Notes under the pieces: generated by a model | What the model saw: only the letters and a program-made list of their open reading frames with translations | Databases searched by the model: none | Told to the model about the DNA's origin: nothing | Part shown: piece after piece, positions 8,881-20,222 of the stretch | Layout of the letters: each line of letters starts with the position of its first letter | Numbering within the stretch: position 1 is the first letter of the stretch | NCBI GenBank assembly: GCA_965247385.1 | Contig: CBDFHG010000002.1 | Span: forward strand, 310,001 to 374,000 | DNA: 64,000 bases | Reading direction: 5' to 3' | From: Thermohalobaculum sp965247385 | GTDB taxonomy: Bacteria; Pseudomonadota; Alphaproteobacteria; Rhodobacterales; Rhodobacteraceae | Program-made: the position numbers and the translations under genes

Positions 8881-10356
8881 TCAATTCAGATCGCCCGCCG
8901 CAACCCCGCCATGTTCAGCGCCGCGTTCTGATTCAGGCTGGGCTTCGGGCTGGGCGGCCTCCTCGTCGGCGACCGCGATCCTCACCCCGTCGCGCGAGGT
9001 GGTGACGACACCCAGCAATTTCAGCTTGCGGTGCAGAGCCGAGCGCTCCATGCCGACGAAGCTGGCGGTGCGTGAGATGTTGCCGCCGAAACGATTGATC
9101 TGGGCGATCAGATATTCGCGCTCGAACAATTCGCGCGCCTCGCGCAGGGGCAGGTTGGCGACCAAGCCCATCACCCCGCCGAGCCCAAGTTCACGGCCAT
9201 CCGAGTCGGTGCCGCCGGGCAGTTCGTCGGCATCGATGTCGCCGCTGTCACCGCCCAGGATCAGCACCTGCTCCATCATATTGCGCAACTGGCGCACATT
9301 GCCGGGCCATTCGCGGGTCTGCAAAGCCGCGACCGCGCCGTCGTCGAGCTTGCGCCGGGCCAGCCCCTGCTCACGGGCAAACATTTCCAGGAACACGTTC
9401 GCCAGATCGGGGATATCCTCGCGCCTGCGGTCGAGCGAGGGCACCTCGATCGGGACCACATTCAGTCGGTGGAACAGGTCTTCGCGGAACCGGTTCTCAT
9501 TGATCTCGATCCGCAGATCCCGGTTCGAGGCACTGATGACCCGCACATCGACCCGGACGGTGGTGGCGCCCCCCAATCGGATGAACGCCTGATCGATAAG
9601 CACCCGCAGGATTTTCGACTGGGTGCCGTATGGCATATCGCCAACTTCGTCGATGAACAGGGTGCCGCCATGGGCGCGCTCGAAGACGCCGGCCTGGGGC
9701 GGGCGATCGGGCTCTTCGCGACCAAACAGCACTTCCTCCATACGGTCCGGCTCGATCGAGGCCGCGTTGACAACGACAAAGGGCTGGTCGGCGCGATTGG
9801 AATTCTCGTGGATGTAGCGGGCGGCGACCTCCTTGCCGCTCCCCGGCCCGCCGGTCAACAGCACCCGGCTGCCGCCGCGCGCCACCCGCTGGAGCTTGTT
9901 GCGAAGAGCATTTGCCGCAGGCGACTCGCCGACAAGATTGCAACTCGACGCCTCGCCGGCGCGCAACCGGGCGTTTTCACGCCGCAGACGGCTTGCCTCC
10001 AGCGCCCGGGCCACTACCACCATCAACTGGTTCATGTTGAACGGCTTCTCGATGAAATCATAAGCGCCCTGCTGAACCGCCGCGACCGCGACCTCGATAT
10101 TACCGTGGCCGGAGATAATGACGATGGGTATCCCCGGATTGTCGCGCTTGACCGACTTCAGGATCTCGATTCCGTCCATCCGGCTGCCCTGAAGCCAGAT
10201 GTCGAGAATGATCAGATCGGGCGCCGACGCCTCGACCGCCGCGAAAGCGCTGTCGGCATCATGGGCGGTTCGGGCGGAATAGCCCTCGTCGCCAAGGAGA
10301 TCAGAAATGATGTCGCGAATGTCTGCCTCGTCATCCACAATCAAAACATCAGCCAT
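8881..10356 (-). CDS. ntrX: Response regulator NtrX
   Basis: A 491-residue response regulator paired with NtrY. The receiver domain starts ADVLIVDDEADIRD, with phosphoacceptor Asp in LIILDIWL and Lys in FIEKPF. The AAA domain has a P-loop GGPGSGKEVAARY and Walker B TLFIDEVGDMP. The sigma54-contact loop GAFTGA is absent; GREEPDRPPQAG stands in its place, as is usual for NtrX-type proteins, so sigma54 activation is doubtful. The C-terminal Fis-type helix-turn-helix (NISRTASFVGMERSALHRKL) is intact. It overlaps the ntrY 3' end by 8 bp. Confidence 0.93.
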   Translation of the reverse strand: MADVLIVDDEADIRDIISDLLGDEGYSARTAHDADSAFAAVEASAPDLIILDIWLQGSRMDGIEILKSVKRDNPGIPIVIISGHGNIEVAVAAVQQGAYDFIEKPFNMNQLMVVVARALEASRLRRENARLRAGEASSCNLVGESPAANALRNKLQRVARGGSRVLLTGGPGSGKEVAARYIHENSNRADQPFVVVNAASIEPDRMEEVLFGREEPDRPPQAGVFERAHGGTLFIDEVGDMPYGTQSKILRVLIDQAFIRLGGATTVRVDVRVISASNRDLRIEINENRFREDLFHRLNVVPIEVPSLDRRREDIPDLANVFLEMFAREQGLARRKLDDGAVAALQTREWPGNVRQLRNMMEQVLILGGDSGDIDADELPGGTDSDGRELGLGGVMGLVANLPLREARELFEREYLIAQINRFGGNISRTASFVGMERSALHRKLKLLGVVTTSRDGVRIAVADEEAAQPEAQPESERGAEHGGVAAGDLN

Positions 10357-12661
10357 AGGTTCCCCCGTGCTCCTTCCCGTTCTCCGCGACTGTTTCCACC
10401 CCTGAGGTCCGGGTTCGTTGGGCCGGTTTCGGCAACCGCAAGATCACCTGAGCGCCATCCAGCCCGGATGCCCGCGGCGCATCGCCCAGCGCCAGTTCAC
10501 CACCATGTTGTTCGACAATCTTCGTGACGATAGCAAGGCCCAGCCCGGTGCCTTTCTTGCGGTTCGTCACATAAGGATCGGTCAGCCGATCGCGGCTGTC
10601 CTTTGGCAAACCGACGCCGTTGTCGGAGATCGCCACACGGTAGAACCGTTTGCCCACCGTCAACTGTATCCGGATTTGGCCGGGCGGCGCGGCATCTGCT
10701 TCGATCTCGCGGCGCCCATCGATTGCGTCTGCGGCGTTTTGCAGCAGGTTGGTCAAGCACTGGCCGATCAGCCCCCGGTCGCAGTTCACCATCACCGGCT
10801 TGCCCGGCAGATCGGTCGTGTAGGTGATGTCGCCGCGGCTTTCCTGCTGCAACAGAACCGCGTCGCGCAACAGGGCGACGAAATTCTCGTCCGTCGTTAC
10901 CGGCTCGGGCATGCGGGCAAATCGCGAGAATTCGTCGACCATGCGCCGGATATCCCCGGTCTGGCGGGTAATCACATCGAGATAGTGCACAAAGGCCGGG
11001 CCATCCTCGCCCATATGCGCGACGAACTTCCGGCGCATCCGGTCGGCGGAGAGCTGAATCGGCGTCAGCGGATTCTTGATCTCGTGAGCAATGCGCCGGG
11101 CGACATCGCCCCATGCGGCCATGCGCTGAGCCGAGGCCAGCGCGGTTATGTCATCGAAGGTCAGCACATGGCCCTCGTCGGGCGTATCCGGCGCCTTGGG
11201 TGCGACCCGGCCAAGAAACTCGCGCTGCTCGCTGCCGGCGGTTTCATGCACCGCCCCCCGGGCAACACCGGACGGCGCGCTGCGCGCCTCCTCGACCAGC
11301 GCCACGAAAGCTGGCGCTACCGCCTCGATCGGTTGGCCGACGGTCGATGCCGCCTCAATGCCCAGCATGTCGGCCGCGGCATCGTTGATCAGATCGACCT
11401 TGCCCGCGCCGTCGAGGCCAATGACCCCGGCGGTCACCCCGGACAGCACCGCCTCGATGAAGTGGCGGCGGATCTCTGACTCCTCATTGGCCGAAACCAG
11501 TTCGTGGCGCTGCTCCCTCAACTGCTCGGCCATGCGATTGAATACCTGGCTGAGCATGGAAATCTCGTCTTTGCCGCGGGGTTCCTTGACCCGGACATCC
11601 AGATCCCCGGCGCCGATGCTTTCCGCCGCCCCGACCAGCCGTCCAACCGGCTTAGCCAGGCGCTCGGCGAACCACAGCCCCAACAGGATTGCCGACAGGA
11701 TCACCAACAGGGCGAAACCGAGATAGATCAGCGCAAAATCGAACAGAATGCCGTCGCGCTCGCGCTCCAGCCGCTCGTATAACTGGACCGTGGCGCGGGT
11801 TTCGTCGAGAAGCTGCAACACTTTGCCCTGCACATTGCGGGTGACATAGAGGAAGGCATCGAAAAAATTGGTCAGATAGACCAGCGCCCGGATCTCGTTA
11901 TTGAGTTCATCCTCCATGATGACGATTTCGCCAGCGCGCGCGCGGGCCATCTGATCGTCGGTCGGCGGCTCGAAGGCGAACAGGTAGCTGAATTCGCCCC
12001 GTGCGAGGATTTCCTTTTGGGACGAGAATACAAACGCCTCGGGCAGCTCGCGCAGCAACGCCTGCTGGGCAACAATCTCGTTCAGCCGGCTGCCCGTCAG
12101 ACCAGTGGCCGCTGCCCGGTTGAGATCGTTGGCCATGGCGAGGATATCGCCTTTGATGTTTCCCCGATGCTCGCGTTCATAAGCCTGAGCGGTCGCAAGC
12201 GAATTGCGCACGACGCTGCCGACCTGTTCGGAAAACCAGGACTCGATGCCGAAATTCACCGTCACGGTGGCAAAGACGGCGACAATGACCGCAGGCATCA
12301 GCGCCACAGCGGCGAAGACCCCGGTCAGACGCAGATGCAGCCTGGACCCCGCGGATTTTCGCCGGCGCGCCATGACAAGCTGGCCGATCTTCAGCCCGAT
12401 AACGGCGGTCAGGACCAGAAAATAAGTCAGGTCCGCCAGCAGCGCCACGCGCAGCATTGGTGAGGACGGGCCGCCCTCCTCGCCAAGCGTGAAGACCCAC
12501 GATGTCGCGAATGCCAGCACGGGACCGAGCAACACGAGCCCGAAAATCAGCTCGCGCCCCAGCCAGCGGGGCTTTTTGCTACCGGCGCCCTGCTCTGGCA
12601 CCGGGGTGGAGATCGCGCCCAAATCGGTCACATTGCCTCTTGCCAGCCTCATCCCGACCAC
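10349..12661 (-). CDS. ntrY: Membrane sensor histidine kinase NtrY
   Basis: A 770-residue sensor kinase. Several N-terminal membrane segments (first about residues 36-56, others to about 140) precede an extracytoplasmic region, a further membrane segment near 300, a HAMP domain, a PAS domain (GVIGLDGAGKVDLIND) and the kinase core. The H-box is ARRIAHEIKNPLTPIQ with His as phosphorylation site; N, G1 and G2 boxes are LLQNAADAI, VAISDNGVGLP and GTGLGLAIV. It phosphorylates NtrX and often cross-talks with NtrC. It starts 30 bp after ntrC. Confidence 0.94.
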   Translation of the reverse strand: MVGMRLARGNVTDLGAISTPVPEQGAGSKKPRWLGRELIFGLVLLGPVLAFATSWVFTLGEEGGPSSPMLRVALLADLTYFLVLTAVIGLKIGQLVMARRRKSAGSRLHLRLTGVFAAVALMPAVIVAVFATVTVNFGIESWFSEQVGSVVRNSLATAQAYEREHRGNIKGDILAMANDLNRAAATGLTGSRLNEIVAQQALLRELPEAFVFSSQKEILARGEFSYLFAFEPPTDDQMARARAGEIVIMEDELNNEIRALVYLTNFFDAFLYVTRNVQGKVLQLLDETRATVQLYERLERERDGILFDFALIYLGFALLVILSAILLGLWFAERLAKPVGRLVGAAESIGAGDLDVRVKEPRGKDEISMLSQVFNRMAEQLREQRHELVSANEESEIRRHFIEAVLSGVTAGVIGLDGAGKVDLINDAAADMLGIEAASTVGQPIEAVAPAFVALVEEARSAPSGVARGAVHETAGSEQREFLGRVAPKAPDTPDEGHVLTFDDITALASAQRMAAWGDVARRIAHEIKNPLTPIQLSADRMRRKFVAHMGEDGPAFVHYLDVITRQTGDIRRMVDEFSRFARMPEPVTTDENFVALLRDAVLLQQESRGDITYTTDLPGKPVMVNCDRGLIGQCLTNLLQNAADAIDGRREIEADAAPPGQIRIQLTVGKRFYRVAISDNGVGLPKDSRDRLTDPYVTNRKKGTGLGLAIVTKIVEQHGGELALGDAPRASGLDGAQVILRLPKPAQRTRTSGVETVAENGKEHGGTYG

Positions 12662-12691
12662 GAGGGTCGTCGGGGCTCCACTGTTGCGAAA

Positions 12692-14160
<1,469 letters not shown>

Positions 14161-14164
<4 letters not shown>

Positions 14165-15300
14165 GCCGCATCCTCCTCCGTTTCCGCGCTTGCGCTGTCC
14201 TCGGCTGCCACTGGCAACAAGAGGCGAAAACGGGTCCGGCCCGGTTCCGAGTCGCACGAGATCACCCCGTCATGGTCGGAGACGATCTTCGAGACCAGTG
14301 CCAACCCCAACCCATTGCCGCTGGATTTCGAGGTCACGAAGGGCTCGAAGATATGGCTTAGCAGGTCTTCGGGCACGCCGGTACCGTTGTCGGTGATGGT
14401 GATCTGCAAAGGTAGGCTTTCACGCCGCCCGGTTGGTGTCGCGATCTTCATCCCTGCCCGATATGAGCTCTTGACGGTGATGATGCCGCCGACCTTTGGG
14501 GTCGCCTCGGCGGCGTTCTTCAACAGATTCAGCATCACCTGAATCAACTGGTCGGCATCCCCCAGCGTCGGCGGCAGCGAGGGGTCGTACTCCTGAAGGA
14601 AGCGCACATGCGCGGCAAACCCCGCCTTGGCCGAGCGGCAGGCGCGGTCGAGCACGTCGTGGATGTTCACGGGTTGATAGCGCCCTGGCCCGATCTCGCC
14701 GAACTGCTCGACCCGGCTGACCAAGCCCCCGATGCGCTCGGCCTCCTCGCGGATCAACTCGGTCAGTTCGCTGTCTTCGTCCGACAGGTTCATCTGCAGA
14801 AGCTGCGCGGCGCCGGAAATTCCCGCCAGCGGGTTCTTGATTTCATGCGCCAGCATCTGCGCCATTCCGGCAATCGAACGCGCTGCGTTGCGGTGGCTGA
14901 GCGAGCGGTCCATGGTCTCGACGATGGCGCGGGGGTGGATCATCACGACCGCGCCTGCGCCGCGTTCGGCCCCGCGATCAACCTCGCGATCGATCATGGG
15001 GGAGGCTTGCAGGTCGACCAGCCGCGTCGGCAATTCGGGCCAGGTCAGATCGACACCGTACTCCGCCGTCTTGACCCCCTGCCGCAGAACCTGGCGCACC
15101 AGATCGGCCAAGCGGCTGTCGGCGCCCGCCAGCGCCGCCAGCGGCTGGCCGGAGAGTTGACGTTGCGAGGCGCTGAGGAAGTTCTCGGCGGCGGCGTTGA
15201 CTTCGACGATGGCGCCATCGGCATCCACGGTGAGCACCGGGTTGGGCAGGCTGTTCCAGATCATCTCGAAATCCTGCCCAGGTTCGTGGTCAGCACTCAT
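14161..15300 (-). CDS. ntrB: Nitrogen regulation sensor kinase NtrB
   Basis: A 379-residue soluble kinase/phosphatase controlled by PII. The ATG at 15298-15300 (MSADHEPGQDFEMIW) is preceded by a GGAG about 7 bp upstream and begins right before the PAS domain (NSLPNPVLTVDADGAIVEVN). The H-box is AQMLAHEIKNPLAGISGAAQ; the ATP lid shows NLLKNAAEA, ITDNGTGVP and GNGLGLALV. It is divergent from ispDF across 171 bp. Many alphaproteobacteria have a dusB (nifR3) gene directly before ntrB; none is here. Confidence 0.95.
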
Positions 15301-15471
15301 TACCCGCTCCGATGACGGCGGGTTGGGGCGGGCATACCAATGACAGCATTTTCGCCAGAGCGCATGGATTTGCCTAATTGGTGAGCAGCGACCTACCGTG
15401 ATTACCCTCAACCCTTGCGCGGTTCAAGGCCCGGCTCTAGAAGCCGGAGAGTTAGAGCAAGATGAGGTCAA

Positions 15472-16689
15472 GTGAGCACAGCCGCCATCATCGTCGCCGC
15501 GGGCCGGGGCACGCGCCTGGGCGGCGCGGTGCCAAAACAGTACCAGCGCCTTGCGGGCGAGATGGTTCTGACCCGGACCCTGCGCGCGGCGCTGGCCTGC
15601 CCGGAGATCGATAGGGTGCTGGTGGCGATCCATCCGGAAGCGGAGGGGCTGTACGCCGAAGTCGTGGCCGCGCTGGACGATCCCCGCCTGCTGCCCCCGG
15701 TTCATGGTGGCGCGGAACGCTCCGACACCGTGCGCCTGGCGTTGCAGGCTCTGCAAGCCCAGACGCCGGAGGTGGTGCTGATCCACGACGCTGCCCGGCC
15801 CTTCGCCAGCCCGGCCCTCTTCAAAACCCTGGCCGGTCATGCCCGAGCCGGCGAGGGCGCGATTGCCGCCCAGCCGGTGGTCGACGCCCTGTGGCGCGAG
15901 GCCGCCGATCTTCCCGGGGGCATGGCCGACACCCCTATCCCGCGCACCGGACTGTGGCGGGCGCAGACGCCGCAAGCCTTTCCCTACGGCGCGCTACTGG
16001 CGGCGCATCAGGCGGCGCAGGAGGCGACGCAGGGGGCGGGCGGCCCGCCGGCACTAGACGACGCCGAGGTGTTCCGCCGCGCCGGGGGCCGGGTGCGGCT
16101 GATTCTGGGCGAGCCGGATAATTTCAAGATCACCAGCGCCGCGGATCTCGCCAGGGCCGAACTGATTCTGGAGCAAGTGATGCGCGATATCAGGGTTGGC
16201 CACGGCTTCGATGTTCACCGCTTCTGCCCCGGTACCCAAGTCACGCTGTGCGGCGTCGTCATCCCTCATGACCGTGGGTTGGAAGGGCATTCCGACGCCG
16301 ATGTAGGCCTGCACGCGCTGGCCGACGCGATCTACGGCGCCATCGGCGACGGCGATATCGGCCAGCATTTTCCGCCCGCGGACGCGCAGTGGATGGGGGC
16401 CGAGAGCCATATTTTCCTCAGCCATGCCGGGGCACGGGTCGCGGCGCGCGGCGGGCGGATCGCCAATGTCGATGTGACGCTGTTGTGCGAGCGCCCGAAG
16501 ATCGCCCCCCATGCGGCGGTGATGAAGGAGCGGATCGGCGCGTTGCTGGGGCTGGAGCCGGACCGGGTCAGCATCAAGGGCACCACCATGGAACGCATGG
16601 GCTTTGTCGGGCGCGAGGAAGGCATGGGGGCCATAGCGACGGCCACCGTGGAGCTGGGCGTGGATCTGGGCGTGGCGCTCGGCGCATGA
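15472..16689 (+). CDS. ispDF: Bifunctional IspD/IspF (MEP isoprenoid pathway)
   Basis: A 405-residue fusion of 2-C-methyl-D-erythritol 4-phosphate cytidylyltransferase (about residues 1-235) and 2-C-methyl-D-erythritol 2,4-cyclodiphosphate synthase (about 240-400). The IspD part opens with the nucleotide-binding IIVAAGRGTRLGG and has VLIHDAARPF; the IspF part has GHGFDVHRF and GHSDADVGLHA with the zinc-binding Asp/His residues. It catalyses steps 3 and 5 of the MEP pathway. The start is a GTG at 15472 preceded by GATGAGG. Its stop overlaps the pgpA start. Confidence 0.96.
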   Translation: MSTAAIIVAAGRGTRLGGAVPKQYQRLAGEMVLTRTLRAALACPEIDRVLVAIHPEAEGLYAEVVAALDDPRLLPPVHGGAERSDTVRLALQALQAQTPEVVLIHDAARPFASPALFKTLAGHARAGEGAIAAQPVVDALWREAADLPGGMADTPIPRTGLWRAQTPQAFPYGALLAAHQAAQEATQGAGGPPALDDAEVFRRAGGRVRLILGEPDNFKITSAADLARAELILEQVMRDIRVGHGFDVHRFCPGTQVTLCGVVIPHDRGLEGHSDADVGLHALADAIYGAIGDGDIGQHFPPADAQWMGAESHIFLSHAGARVAARGGRIANVDVTLLCERPKIAPHAAVMKERIGALLGLEPDRVSIKGTTMERMGFVGREEGMGAIATATVELGVDLGVALGA

Positions 16690-17180
16690 TGCGCGCACCG
16701 CACATGATCGCCACCTGCTTCGGCATCGGCAATCTGCCGGGCGCGCCGGGCACCTGGGCCTCGTTGGCGGCGATTCCGCTGGCCTGGGGGTTGCATATGG
16801 CCGGCGGATTCTGGGCCGTCGGGCTGGCGACCGTCGGGCTGGGGGTTGTCGGGTACTGGGCCACCGCGCGTTATCTGAACGGGCGGGCCGAAGACCCTTC
16901 GGAGGTGGTGATCGACGAGGTGGTGGGTATGTTGATCGCCCTCTGGCCGCTGTCGATCGGGCTGATCCTCATGGGCGCGGAGTGGTATCAATGGCCCTGG
17001 CCGGGCTGGGTCCTGGGCTTTCTGCTGTTTCGCTTCTTCGATATCGTCAAGCCGCCGCCGGTGAGTTGGGCAAATCGCATGGAAGGTCCGCTGGGCGTGA
17101 TGCTGGACGACATCGTTGCCGGGGTTCTGACGGCGTTGATCGCGGTGGTGGCAGCGGGGCTTGTGCATGGTTGGATCTAA
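16686..17180 (+). CDS. pgpA: Phosphatidylglycerophosphatase A
   Basis: A 164-residue inner-membrane phosphatase that makes phosphatidylglycerol from its phosphate. The start ATG at 16686 overlaps the ispDF stop (ATGA). Family signatures are FGIGNLPGAPGTWASL at the N-terminus, DEVVGM with conserved acidic residues, the FRFFDIVKPPPV motif and the C-terminal GVMLDDIVAG. Several hydrophobic segments are consistent with a membrane protein. Confidence 0.93.
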   Translation: MMRAPHMIATCFGIGNLPGAPGTWASLAAIPLAWGLHMAGGFWAVGLATVGLGVVGYWATARYLNGRAEDPSEVVIDEVVGMLIALWPLSIGLILMGAEWYQWPWPGWVLGFLLFRFFDIVKPPPVSWANRMEGPLGVMLDDIVAGVLTALIAVVAAGLVHGWI

Positions 17181-17679
17181 AGGGGCTGGATCTGGCGGAA
17201 CGCGGGCGTTGGCGGCAAAGGTGCTGAACACCTGCGAGGCGCGCGGCTGGTTGGTGGCTACCGCCGAAAGCTGCACTGGGGGAATGGTGGCGGCAGCGTT
17301 GACCGACGTTCCCGGCTCGTCCCGCGTCGTTGAGCGCGGCTTTGTCGTCTATTCCAATGCGGCCAAGGCTGAATGCCTCGGCGTTCCGGTGGCGTTGCTC
17401 AACTCCCATGGCGCGGTCTCGGAACCGGTCGCCCGCGCCATGGCCAAGGGCGCGCTAGCCAACAGCCCGGCCGATCTGGCGGTCTCGATCACCGGTATCG
17501 CCGGGCCGGGCGGCGGCAGCGCCGAAAAGCCCGAGGGGTTGGTGCATTTCACCTGTGCCCGGCGCGGTGGTGAGACGATCCACGCCCGGATCGAGTTCGG
17601 GCCGCTTGGCCGGGACAAGGTACGGGCGGCTTCGGTGCGCCATGCGCTGTCGATGCTGCTGCGCGCGGCGGAGGGCTGA
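17167..17679 (+). CDS. CinA C-terminal domain protein (nicotinamide-nucleotide amidohydrolase, PncC type)
   Basis: A 170-residue stand-alone CinA C-terminal domain. It shows ATAESCTGGMVAAALTDVPG with the catalytic serine region, then the SITGIAGPGGGSAEKPEGLV motif. PncC enzymes deamidate nicotinamide mononucleotide in NAD salvage. The ATG at 17167 overlaps the pgpA end by 14 bp; an in-frame TTG at 17161 is an alternative start. It is the third gene of the ispDF-pgpA-cinA operon. Confidence 0.9.
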   Translation: MVGSKGAGSGGTRALAAKVLNTCEARGWLVATAESCTGGMVAAALTDVPGSSRVVERGFVVYSNAAKAECLGVPVALLNSHGAVSEPVARAMAKGALANSPADLAVSITGIAGPGGGSAEKPEGLVHFTCARRGGETIHARIEFGPLGRDKVRAASVRHALSMLLRAAEG

Positions 17680-17682
17680 GCG

Positions 17683-18293
17683 ATGTTGCCGCCTGCGTTG
17701 CCGGATCACGACCTTGACGCCATCGCCGGTTTTGCCTGGGCCGAACTGGTCAACGCAGCCACCGACCGCGACAGCCTGTTCCGCCACGCCCAGCTTGCCA
17801 CCATCGGCGCCCAGGGCTGGCCGCAGTCACGCACTGTGATCCTGCGCCATGGCGACGCTGAGCGGCGCGAGGTCGGCTTCCATACCGACCGGCGCTCGGC
17901 CAAGCTGGCCGAGATGGTGGCGGATACTTCGGTCGCACTCACCGCCTATGATCGGGCGCGCGGGCTTCAGGTCCGGTTATGGGGACAGGCCAACCCGCAT
18001 ATGGGGGACACCCCGGCCGAGGCCGCTTGGGCAACGCTTCATCCACCCCTGCGCACACCATATCGCGCCCAACACCCACCCGGAACGCCGCTGGATGCGC
18101 CAGAGGTGGCGGATGCCATCCGCACCCCGGACAGTCCTGACAATCCGGTCAGTCCTGACAATGGTTTCGAGAATTTCGCCTTTGTCGTTATCCGCGTTGT
18201 CCGGCTGGAGTGGTTGCTATTGCGCCCCACCGGCCACCGCCGCGCCGCTTCGAGTGGACCACCCATTGGGAAGGGCGCTGGCTGGCGCCGTAA
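17683..18293 (+). pseudogene. Pyridoxamine 5'-phosphate oxidase-family protein, frameshifted near the C-terminus
   Basis: The first about 185 residues resemble the FMN-binding pyridoxamine-phosphate-oxidase-like fold: HAQLATIGAQGWPQSRTVILRH, GFHTDRRSAKLAEM and QVRLWGQA. The annotated frame then runs past 18240 into a glycine/arginine tail and the neighbouring IS630. One base shift near 18241-18246 restores the typical ending RFEWTTHWEGRWLAP with a stop at 18291-18293. It starts 3 bp after cinA. A real mutation or a sequencing error in the GCCGCGCCGC run would both explain it. Confidence 0.75.
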
Positions 18294-18323
18294 GGGCCAG
18301 GCGGGTCGATATACGGAGTCTCG

Positions 18324-19490
18324 CCAGTGTCCTGAACCAGAGGTTTTCCGTATTATTGAATTCTGTTTGAATCGAGTACGGAGGATATTGCCATGGCCCG
18401 GATTGCGGCGCCTGTGACGTTGAACAAGGAACAAGGGGAGGCGTTGGTGGCCATGGTAGCGCGTCGCACGACGGCACAAGGTCTGGCCAAGCGGGCCGGG
18501 ATTGTGCTGGCCTGCGCGGAAGGTCTTAAAAACAGATAGCGCAGCGTTTGGGGTCCATCAAGAGACGGTGGCGAGGTGGCGGAAGCGCTTCATCGCACAT
18601 GGGACCGACGGGCTTTACGACGAGCCGCGCCGCGCCCCGGACGATCACCGATACGCAGGTCGAGGCGGTGATCGTGCGGACGCTTGAAAGCATGCCGCGT
18701 AACACGGCCCATTGAAGCTCCAGGATGATGGCCGGGGAGAGCCGCCTCTCGACGTCCAGCGTGCAACGGATTTGGCGTGCCTTTGGCCTGCAACCCCATC
18801 GCACGGAGACCTTCAGGCTCTCAACCGATCCCCGGTTTATCGACAAGGTTCGCGATGTGGTTGGGCTTTACCTGAACCCGCCGGTGCGGGCCTGGGTGCT
18901 CTGCGTCGATGAAAAGAGCCAAATTCAGCCGCTTGACCGGCCGCAGCCGGTCCGGCCCATGCGGCCGGGTCAGATCGAACGCCGCAGCCATGATTACAAA
19001 CGCCACGGCACCACCTCCCTGTTCGCCGCCCTCAACACGGCAACCGGCGAGGTCATCGGCAAATGCGACAGGCGCCACCGGGCCTCGGAGTTCAAGAAGT
19101 TCCTTATGGAGATCGAACGCCGGGTTCCCGACGATCTGGAGATCCACCTCGTCATGGACAACTACGCCACCCACAAAACGCCGGCGATCCGTGCCTGGTT
19201 GGCCAGACGGCCCCTCTGGCATGTGCATTTCACACCCACATCCGCATCCTGGTTGAACATGGTCGAGCGCTTCCTTGCCGAAATCACCGACCGCCAGATC
19301 AAGCGTGGCGTTCACCGCAGCGAGCGCGAACTCACAAAAGCCATCCTGGATTACATCGAAACGCGCAATGAAGATCCAAAACCCTTCAAATGGGTCCGAA
19401 CCGCAGACGATATCCTTGATGCGGTCAAACGCTTCTGTCTAAAAACCACACCCGAAAATAATCCGGCGAACTTCTGACTCAGGACACTGG
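18324..19490. mobile_element. IS630-family element (inactive)
   Basis: Imperfect terminal inverted repeats of about 27 bp bound the transposase pseudogene: left begins CCAGTGTCCTGAACCAG at 18324, right ends CTCAGGACACTGG at 19490. The first 12 bases are identical. It sits between the PNPOx-type gene and coq10. The TA target duplication typical of the family was not identified with confidence. Confidence 0.8.
18393..19477 (+). pseudogene. IS630-family transposase with frameshifts and a nonsense codon
   Basis: Reading requires three frames: MARIAAPVTLNKEQGEALVA from 18393, then GVHQETVARWRKRF (helix-turn-helix), then from about 18640 the long catalytic part ending at 19477. A TGA replaces the expected Trp at about 18714. 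The DDE residues are present as CVDEKSQ, LVMDNYATH and NMVERFLAEITD, the last with the conserved Glu. The element cannot encode an intact enzyme. Confidence 0.88.
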
Positions 19491-19577
19491 AGCAAGACGC
19501 GTTCATCCCCCGCAGATTCATTTGCGCCTGTTCGAAAGCTGACGCTTTCGGCGCAATATACCCGCCGCGAGGCGGCT

Positions 19578-20039
19578 TTATTTCTCGGACTCGCCATAGA
19601 GCTGCTCGGCGCGTTCTTCGAAGGCGCGCACGATCCGGCGCATGGCTTCGTGGAACACCACCCCGATGATCGCTTGCAGGGTCCTTGAGCGGAACTCGAA
19701 ATCGACGAAGAAATCCACCTCGCAGGCGCCCTCGTCGACGCGAGAGAACCGCCAGTGGTTGTTCAGATAGCGAAACGGCCCGTCCAGATAGGCAACGTCG
19801 ATCTGGTACGTGTCCGGGCGCAGGGTCACCCGGCTGCCGAATTGCTCGCGGAACACCTTGAACGAGATCACCAGATCGGCCTCGACAATCTCGGTCCCGT
19901 CGGGTTGCGGCTTGCGCGCGCGGACACGTGCGCCCGAACACCAGGGCAGAAACTCCGGATAGGACGCCACATCGGCGATCAGGGCATACATCTGGGCCAC
20001 CGAATAGGGCATCCGGCGAATTTCGGCATGGGTGGGCAT
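19578..20039 (-). CDS. COQ10/RatA-type START-domain protein (coenzyme Q-binding)
   Basis: A 153-residue SRPBCC/START-like protein. It starts MPTHAEIRRMPYSVAQMYAL and shows VASYPEFLPWCSGARV, the signature of the COQ10 branch, and ends in a helix with VFHEAMRRIVRAFEERA. Bacterial members are annotated either as ubiquinone-binding COQ10 homologues or as RatA-family; the COQ10 role fits alphaproteobacteria better. An upstream extension of the frame lacks family features. lipA, the usual neighbour, is not here. Confidence 0.88.
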   Translation of the reverse strand: MPTHAEIRRMPYSVAQMYALIADVASYPEFLPWCSGARVRARKPQPDGTEIVEADLVISFKVFREQFGSRVTLRPDTYQIDVAYLDGPFRYLNNHWRFSRVDEGACEVDFFVDFEFRSRTLQAIIGVVFHEAMRRIVRAFEERAEQLYGESEK

Positions 20040-20222
20040 CGCTGTTCGTCCCGCTCTGTATCCCTGTGGGCGGTGGTTAGACCCAGTGCAGCCCCGATTG
20101 GCAAGCCCCAGGCGTCGGGTCGCAGCACAAACCTGCGCGAGAATTGCCTGTTGACCACCGGGGCCTATCACAGCCACCTTCCCAAGGGCGAGGCAAACTG
20201 GCGGGAATCGGGCAGGGCTCAG

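Noticed and set aside
9270..9800. NtrX lacking the GAFTGA sigma54-contact loop as a novelty
   Set aside because: Absence of GAFTGA is usual for NtrX-type proteins, so it is not unusual here.
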